Positions 1-5,196 of a stretch of DNA of 5,196 nucleotides are shown here, piece by piece. Positions within the stretch are counted from its first letter, which is position 1; each line of letters starts with the position of its first letter. The position numbers were made by a program, and so were the translations under genes. The notes below the pieces were generated by a model. The model was not told where the DNA came from, made no database searches, and worked only from the letters and a program-made list of their open reading frames with translations. Source of the DNA: Pseudomonadota bacterium (GTDB taxonomy: Bacteria; Pseudomonadota; Gammaproteobacteria; Acidiferrobacterales; Acidiferrobacteraceae); NCBI GenBank assembly GCA_021797365.1, contig JAJZZU010000217.1, positions 1-5,196 of the forward strand, read 5' to 3'.

Positions 1-30
1 TGCTCAGGTAGCCGCGCGGCAATAGCCGTG
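1..30 (+). promoter_or_regulatory. Possible degenerate JUMPstart/ops-like element
   Basis: Bases 1-14 (TGCTCAGGTAGCCG) match 12 of 14 positions of the 5' half of the enterobacterial JUMPstart consensus (TGCTCTGGTAGCTG). Bases 18-30 (GGCAATAGCCGTG) resemble its ops core (GGCGGTAGCGTG), with two substitutions and one inserted base. The spacer between the halves is 3 nt here against about 10 nt in the consensus, so the element is imperfect. JUMPstart/ops sites lie in the 5' leaders of polysaccharide operons and recruit RfaH for antitermination. That context fits, but the first credible ORF is about 500 nt downstream, and a chance match in a 5 kb window is quite possible. Confidence 0.15.
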
Positions 31-455
31 AATAATGAGGGCCGGTCTTCACTCTGTTACGTCTGCCGATGATAGAGGGGGACCATGTTACAGTGCATCG
101 ATCTGATGTCGGCGTCGAAATGGGTGGAGTCGGGGCCGCATGTAACTCGACCCAGCAGTTCAGTATTGGTGGCAAGGACTATGGGGAGGTCGGTAGGCTG
201 AAGGGTGCCCGCGGCTCTTTGGGGCAGAGGTTCCGTGGGGTATTCCGAGGCGTGGATGGTGCGGGAATGTACGCGCTTCAGGCACAGGCAATCAATTTAT
301 CACGGCTGTGTTTGGAAACAATAAGGACACGTCAGGGATGATATGCGAAGATGTTGGTGTGTCTAGGCGGGGTCCGCGCGCCCATTGTGGTCACGACTTT
401 GCGCGGCCAACGAATCCTCCCGTGACGATAAACGCATAGATCAATAACCAACGGA
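1..455. other. Region without a supportable gene (intergenic or decayed sequence)
   Basis: No recognisable gene was found in this stretch. A + frame is open at 69-341 (90 codons, about one fifth glycine), but it has no Shine-Dalgarno sequence before its ATG and resembles no family I know. On the - strand, the frame exactly opposite is open from about 296 down to a TAA at 59-57. It has mostly C/G third positions but no usable start codon near its 5' end, so the + ORF may be a shadow of a decayed - strand gene, or both may be chance. A second - strand frame stays open from about 180 off the left edge. Weak regulatory candidates are the JUMPstart-like stretch at 1-30 and an inverted repeat around 371-408. 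I saw no convincing sigma70 promoter with good spacing, no terminator with a T-tract and no tRNA. Confidence 0.5.
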
Positions 456-521
456 TTGTGGGTAGAGATAAGGGCAGATCAATGCAAGGGCTTGTGCAGA
501 CATGACAGGGCGGGGATTCCT

Positions 522-809
522 GTGAGGCGACTAAAATCTTTTATGGCCCTCATCGCCGCGCATGCGGTGTTGTACATCCAGAGGCGCCCGGCCCTGCGGG
601 CGGGGATATTGCGGTGGTCGCACCGCTTAAGGGTGTATGGTGTGTTGCGCACCGCTTATGTGACGCTGCCGCGTTATCGAAAAGCGACGGCGCCCTATGC
701 GGAGGTCGCCGCCCAAGCGGGTGATCTCGGAGCACACGCCCAGTACATGTACCGGCTTTTGCAACAGAACACCGATAGCCAACCCCGGGGCGATTCATGC
801 GTATCGTGA
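522..809 (+). CDS. Small basic protein, probably a detached C-terminal tail of an O-antigen methyltransferase or glycosyltransferase
   Basis: This is a 95-aa ORF with a GTG start at 522, chosen because GGGGA (512-516) lies 5 nt upstream. The same frame extends to a TTG at 456, and an internal ATG at 543 is another possible start. From about 543 on, codons favour G/C in third position, which supports real coding. The N-terminal half is Arg-rich and amphipathic (RRPALRAGILRW at about residues 21-32). The end has an Ala/Gln/Tyr helix (about 68-81, LGAHAQYMYRLLQQ). I see no catalytic domain, signal peptide or clear membrane span. From memory, such a basic helix followed by an 'LSxRAxxIYxxL'-like helix is common at the C-terminus of larger methyltransferases and glycosyltransferases in LPS clusters. 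I therefore infer a remnant tail or a small stand-alone helper. It overlaps the following gene by 13 nt, which suggests translational coupling. The function is unknown. Confidence 0.5.
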   Translation: MRRLKSFMALIAAHAVLYIQRRPALRAGILRWSHRLRVYGVLRTAYVTLPRYRKATAPYAEVAAQAGDLGAHAQYMYRLLQQNTDSQPRGDSCVS

Positions 810-3800
810 TCGATATGCAGGGCGCCCAGTCGGAAAGCCGTTTTAGGGGCATTGGCCGCTATGTCATGGGCTTTACGGAAGCGCTGATTCGCAATCGTGG
901 ATCGCACGAGATCGTTCTTGCCCTGAATGGGTTGTTGGCCGATTCGATCGAGCCCTTGCGTGCGGCATTCGAGGGGCTTCTTCCGGACGGAGGTATCCAG
1001 GTATGGGAGACCCCTGGTCCCGTCGGGGCGCGGGATCCGGTCAATACAGCGCGTCGGCGGATAGCCGAGTGTGTGCGCGAGGCCTTTCTGGCCTCTTTGC
1101 ATCCAGATCTTGTGATCGTGACGAGTCTCTTCGAGGGCTATGTGGACGATGCAGTGACCAGCATCGGACGGCATGCCAGCCTGCGGACCGCGGTGATTTT
1201 CTATGATGCGATCCCGCTTATCTATCCCGAGTACCTCAGTGATCCGACCTATGCGGATTATTATCTGGCAAAAGTAGACCACATCAGGCGCGCCGACTAT
1301 GCGCTGGCGATTTCCGGGTCGTCGGCAAAGGAGGCGTGCAAATGGATGGGGTTTGCCGCGGACAGGGTGCGTAACATCGCGGCCGGCTGTAATGAGGATT
1401 TGCGGCCGCGGTCGCTGTCAGAGGCAGACTGGGCGCATCTGGCGGCAAGCTATGGGATTCCCGGATCTTTCCTACTGTATGTGGGGGGAGGGGATGCACG
1501 GAAAAATCTCGCTCGACTCATACGCGCCTACGCGCGATTGCCTAAGGCATTGCGGTCACGGCAACGTCTGGTGATTGCCGGCCAGCTGGGTGCAGCGGAA
1601 CGACAGGCCCTTGGTGAGGTGACCCGACAGGCCGGCCTTGCGGTAACAGAGGTCATCGTCACACGTTATGTGTCAGATGAAGACCTGGATCTCCTATACA
1701 ACGCCTGCCAATGTCTTGTCGTGCCCAGCTGGCATGAGGGGTTCGGGCTGCCAGCCTTGGAGGCCATGCGGTGTGGCCGGGCAGTCCTTGTGGCCAACGC
1801 GGCCAGCTTGCCGGAGGTCGTGGGCCGGGCCGATGCGCTTTTCGATCCATTCGATGAGGCGGATATCGCCGCCAAGATGCAGCAGGTTCTGGAGGATGAA
1901 GGTTTTCGCCAGGAACTCGAGCGGCATGGGCGTATTCAGGCGCAGCATTTCAGTTGGGAGAAGACCGCCAAGCGCGCCATGGAGGCTTTAGAGTCATGGG
2001 TCCCCAGTGTGAAGTTGTTACGGGCAGCGAGCGATCCGGGCGTACCGAGACCGCGTCTTGCATACGTATCTCCGGTGCCGCCGATGCGCACGGGCATCGC
2101 GGATTACAGCGCGGAGCTCTTGCGCGAGTTGACCCGCTGGTACCGGATCGATGTCGTGGTAGACCAGCCAGAAGTGAGCGATCCATGGGTCCGGGCGAAC
2201 TGCGGTATTGTAAGTGCAGGGGAGTTCCGCGAACGGCGGACAGACTATGACCGCGTCCTCTACCATTTTGGTAACGCACCCTTTCATATTTACATGTTTG
2301 ATCTCCTGGAGGAGATTCCCGGCATTGTCGTTCTGCATGATGTCGTCGTTTCGGATGCGCAAAGGTATGGCGAAGCAAGTGGATTGATCCCGCATGGTGC
2401 CGCGCGCGCGGCGCTCCAGGAGCAGGGGTATTGGGTGCTCAAGCATATGCGTCCGGAAGGGGGCAAGGGGCTGCACGAAGGGATACCGTCCTATGCGGGG
2501 AACGAGTTGGTTCTCCAGAAGGCGCTCGGTATCATCACCCACAGTCGACACGCAATGAGGCTCGCCCAGGCGGGCTACGCATACGTCGCGCCGGAACATT
2601 TTTCGGTTATCCCACACATGCGAGCGCCGGCGCCGGAAAATAACCGGGGCCAGGGGCGCAAAATGCTCGGCATCGCCGAGCATGCTGTGGTGTTTTGCGT
2701 GTTCGGGTTTGTCGGTCCCAATAAACTCAATCACGTGGTTCTGCGCGCGTTTCTGGCCTCCTCTCTTGCAAAGGACGCACAAGTACAGCTGATATTCGTA
2801 GGCGAAAATGACGGCGGGACCTTTGGGTGGGATTTGAATGAGAGCATTGTCCAAAGCGGCCTTCGTGAACGTATTCGCATCACAGGCTGGATCGACAAGG
2901 CCACTTATGCGGCCTATTTGCAGGCCACTGACATAGCCGTGCAGTTGCGAGCCGGTTCGCGTGGTGAAACGTCAGGCACGGTTCTTGATTGTATGAATTA
3001 TGGTGTGCCGACAATAGTGAACGCGCATGGAAGTCTCGTGGAACTGGATAAGGAATGTGTCTATATGCTACCGGACACGTTTTCCGATGCAGAGCTGATA
3101 GAGGCCATGGTCCATCTGCGACAGGGCGCGGATGTACGCGCGCGACTGAAAGAACGATCTCTGGCTCACATTCGTGAGCGGCACGCACCGCGCGAATGTG
3201 CACAACAGTATGTCGAGGCCATCGAGGGCGCCTACAGACGAAGACGCCAGGAACTGCCAGGGCTTCTGGATCGAATGAGAGGGCTGAGCCTCACAGACGG
3301 TGAGCGCAGGTATCTCTCGCTATGCCTTGCCCAGAGCTTTCCGCCGGTGCCGAGACGAAAACAATTGCTGGTGGACGTGTCGACTATCGCAAACCACGAT
3401 CTGAAAACGGGGATCCAGCGCGTTGTGCGGTCCGTGTTGCGCAATTGGTTGCAATCGCCGCCACCTGGGTGGCTGGTGGAACCTGTGAGGGCCACGGACG
3501 ACGGGATGGGCTATTGTTACGCGCGGCGTTTCACGGCGGAATTTCTCGGGCTGGATGGGCCCTGGTTGCAGGATGATAGGGTGGAGGCGTGGGCCGGAGA
3601 CGTGTTTGTCGGTCTTGACCTTGTCGGTGGTACGGTCGTCCAGAGGCGCCCTATTTTGGACGCATGGCGCCGACATGGCGTCAAGGTGTGGTTTGTGGTT
3701 TATGACCTTCTCCCTGCGAGACATCCCGAGTGGTTTCCGCCAGGAAGTCGCGTGGGCTTCACGGCGTGGCTCGAGACGATCACGGCGATGGATGGGGCGC

Positions 3801-4600
3801 TTTGCATCTCAGAGAGCACGGCGAACGATCTGGGGGCCTGGTGTGCGGAGAACAGCATTGTACGGCGCCGCGCCTATCAAACAGCGGTCGTACCAATGAT
3901 GGCAGATCTCGATGGCGGGGGAACGGCGGAGACTGCTGATGCGACGGTAGATGGTGTCATAGCCTCTATGAGGGGACGTGTAACATTCCTGATGGTCGGG
4001 ACCATTGAGCCACGAAAGGGCCACCGTCAGGTACTGGAAGCCTTCGCGGAGCTATTACAGGAGGGGCTTAATGTTGCGCTGGTCATCGTGGGCAAGAAAG
4101 GGTGGATGGTGGATGAATTGGTGAACCGCATAAAAGAGGTGGCCAAAGGCAACAGCCACATAGCGTGGCTTGGTGCCGTCAGTGACGAGGCGTTGGAAAG
4201 GGTCTACGGTTCGGCCAGTTGTTTGATCGCGGCATCCGAGGGTGAGGGGTTTGGGTTGCCACTCATCGAGGCCGCAAGACACAAGTTGCCCGTTATTGCG
4301 CGCGATATCCCGGTTTTTCGGGAAGTGGCAAAGGGCCGGGCATTTTACTTCTCTGGTACGGGGCCTCAGGAACTGGCAAGCGCCATAAAGGATTGGCTCT
4401 CCTTGTATGAAACTGGGGACCATCCGGCGAGCACGGGAATGCCATGGTACACGGCAAAGCAAACGGCCGACCGGATGATGGACATCCTCACCGGGAAGGT
4501 CTCAGAGACGGCAGAAATGCGGCCCGCAGAACCGGCAGAGGCCGTGAAGATGGCGAGTGACGGTTTCGGTGCCTGCAACACAATCCGAGCTGAAGGGTAA
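797..4600 (+). CDS. Trimodular GT4-family glycosyltransferase (polymerising O-polysaccharide mannosyl/rhamnosyltransferase-like)
   Basis: This 1267-aa protein carries three tandem GT-B (GT4) modules and is predicted to be a cytosolic, membrane-associated enzyme that extends a polysaccharide from nucleotide-sugar donors. Module 1 (about 1-400) has an N-terminal Gly-rich acceptor loop (RGIGRYV, 17-23), a phosphate-binding DARKN (233-237) and a canonical EX7E (E314/E322, EGFGLPALE). Module 2 (about 419-812) starts with a PPMRTGIADYS loop (428-438), has GPNK at 640-643, and replaces EX7E with RGETSGTVLD (722-731): Gly723 sits where the first Glu should be, Glu724 is one residue later, and Asp731 replaces the second Glu. 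Module 3 (about 855-1215) has TGIQRV (871-876), EPRKG (1071-1075) and a canonical EX7E (E1150/E1158). Linkers lie at about 401-418 and 814-853 (Arg-rich), and an Ala/Glu-rich tail runs 1219-1267. There are no membrane helices. The ATG at 797 follows GGGG (787-790) by 6 nt, and the N-terminus MRIVIDMQGAQ is typical of this GT group. The architecture recalls WbdA of E. coli O8/O9a; with gmd next door, GDP-D-mannose or GDP-D-rhamnose is the likely donor (inference). The gene is uninterrupted. Confidence 0.9.
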   Translation: MRIVIDMQGAQSESRFRGIGRYVMGFTEALIRNRGSHEIVLALNGLLADSIEPLRAAFEGLLPDGGIQVWETPGPVGARDPVNTARRRIAECVREAFLASLHPDLVIVTSLFEGYVDDAVTSIGRHASLRTAVIFYDAIPLIYPEYLSDPTYADYYLAKVDHIRRADYALAISGSSAKEACKWMGFAADRVRNIAAGCNEDLRPRSLSEADWAHLAASYGIPGSFLLYVGGGDARKNLARLIRAYARLPKALRSRQRLVIAGQLGAAERQALGEVTRQAGLAVTEVIVTRYVSDEDLDLLYNACQCLVVPSWHEGFGLPALEAMRCGRAVLVANAASLPEVVGRADALFDPFDEADIAAKMQQVLEDEGFRQELERHGRIQAQHFSWEKTAKRAMEALESWVPSVKLLRAASDPGVPRPRLAYVSPVPPMRTGIADYSAELLRELTRWYRIDVVVDQPEVSDPWVRANCGIVSAGEFRERRTDYDRVLYHFGNAPFHIYMFDLLEEIPGIVVLHDVVVSDAQRYGEASGLIPHGAARAALQEQGYWVLKHMRPEGGKGLHEGIPSYAGNELVLQKALGIITHSRHAMRLAQAGYAYVAPEHFSVIPHMRAPAPENNRGQGRKMLGIAEHAVVFCVFGFVGPNKLNHVVLRAFLASSLAKDAQVQLIFVGENDGGTFGWDLNESIVQSGLRERIRITGWIDKATYAAYLQATDIAVQLRAGSRGETSGTVLDCMNYGVPTIVNAHGSLVELDKECVYMLPDTFSDAELIEAMVHLRQGADVRARLKERSLAHIRERHAPRECAQQYVEAIEGAYRRRRQELPGLLDRMRGLSLTDGERRYLSLCLAQSFPPVPRRKQLLVDVSTIANHDLKTGIQRVVRSVLRNWLQSPPPGWLVEPVRATDDGMGYCYARRFTAEFLGLDGPWLQDDRVEAWAGDVFVGLDLVGGTVVQRRPILDAWRRHGVKVWFVVYDLLPARHPEWFPPGSRVGFTAWLETITAMDGALCISESTANDLGAWCAENSIVRRRAYQTAVVPMMADLDGGGTAETADATVDGVIASMRGRVTFLMVGTIEPRKGHRQVLEAFAELLQEGLNVALVIVGKKGWMVDELVNRIKEVAKGNSHIAWLGAVSDEALERVYGSASCLIAASEGEGFGLPLIEAARHKLPVIARDIPVFREVAKGRAFYFSGTGPQELASAIKDWLSLYETGDHPASTGMPWYTAKQTADRMMDILTGKVSETAEMRPAEPAEAVKMASDGFGACNTIRAEG

Positions 4601-5196
<596 letters not shown>

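Noticed and set aside
69..341. 90-codon + strand ORF as a protein-coding gene
   Set aside because: No ribosome binding site before the ATG, unusual glycine excess, no family resemblance, and an equally open opposite frame suggest a shadow or chance ORF.
398..432. Sigma70-like promoter with TTGCGC (399-404) and GATAAA (427-432)
   Set aside because: The spacing is 22 nt instead of about 17 and the -35 box is a poor match; too weak to list as a feature.
695..1282. 195-codon - strand ORF
   Set aside because: It lies opposite the small ORF and the first glycosyltransferase module, whose + frame has clear conserved motifs; the - product shows no recognisable domain.
2018..2854. 278-codon - strand ORF
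   Set aside because: Long, but entirely opposite module 2 of the glycosyltransferase, where the + frame carries TGIADYS and GPNK motifs; the antisense translation has no domain features.
797..4600. Three separate glycosyltransferase genes rather than one
   Set aside because: The frame is open across both linkers (about 401-418 and 814-853) with no stop codon or frameshift, so a single fused protein is the simplest reading.

Overview
The window looks like part of a bacterial surface-polysaccharide (LPS O-antigen or related glycan) cluster, read on the + strand. Base composition is moderately GC-rich. The proteins resemble those of proteobacterial O-polysaccharide clusters that use GDP-mannose-derived sugars. 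An Acidithiobacillus- or pseudomonad-like gammaproteobacterial relative would fit, but that is a guess from protein style, not a determination.

Layout. Positions 1-455 hold no gene I can support. There are conflicting weak open frames on both strands, a stretch at the extreme left that faintly resembles the JUMPstart/ops element of polysaccharide operons, and one imperfect inverted repeat. Positions 522-809 hold a small basic ORF of 95 codons. It looks like the detached C-terminal tail of a larger O-antigen methyltransferase or glycosyltransferase, and it overlaps the next gene by 13 nt. Positions 797-4600 encode a very large glycosyltransferase of 1267 aa with three GT4/GT-B modules in tandem. 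The first and third carry the canonical EX7E motif; the middle one has a variant. After 33 nt comes gmd (4634 to beyond the right edge), GDP-mannose 4,6-dehydratase, with all catalytic residues in the visible N-terminal half.

How the genes fit together. Gmd converts GDP-D-mannose to GDP-4-keto-6-deoxymannose, the precursor of GDP-D-rhamnose (via Rmd) or GDP-L-fucose (via Fcl/WcaG). The trimodular enzyme is best read as a multifunctional polymerising transferase, by analogy with WbdA of E. coli O8/O9a or the combined work of WbpX/Y/Z in the Pseudomonas A-band pathway. It would build a repeat unit from GDP-mannose and/or GDP-rhamnose at the cytoplasmic face of the inner membrane. The tight spacing (13-nt overlap, then a 33-nt gap) suggests one transcript. 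The sugar donor and linkages cannot be settled from this window, because the gene after gmd and any wzm/wzt transporter genes lie outside it.
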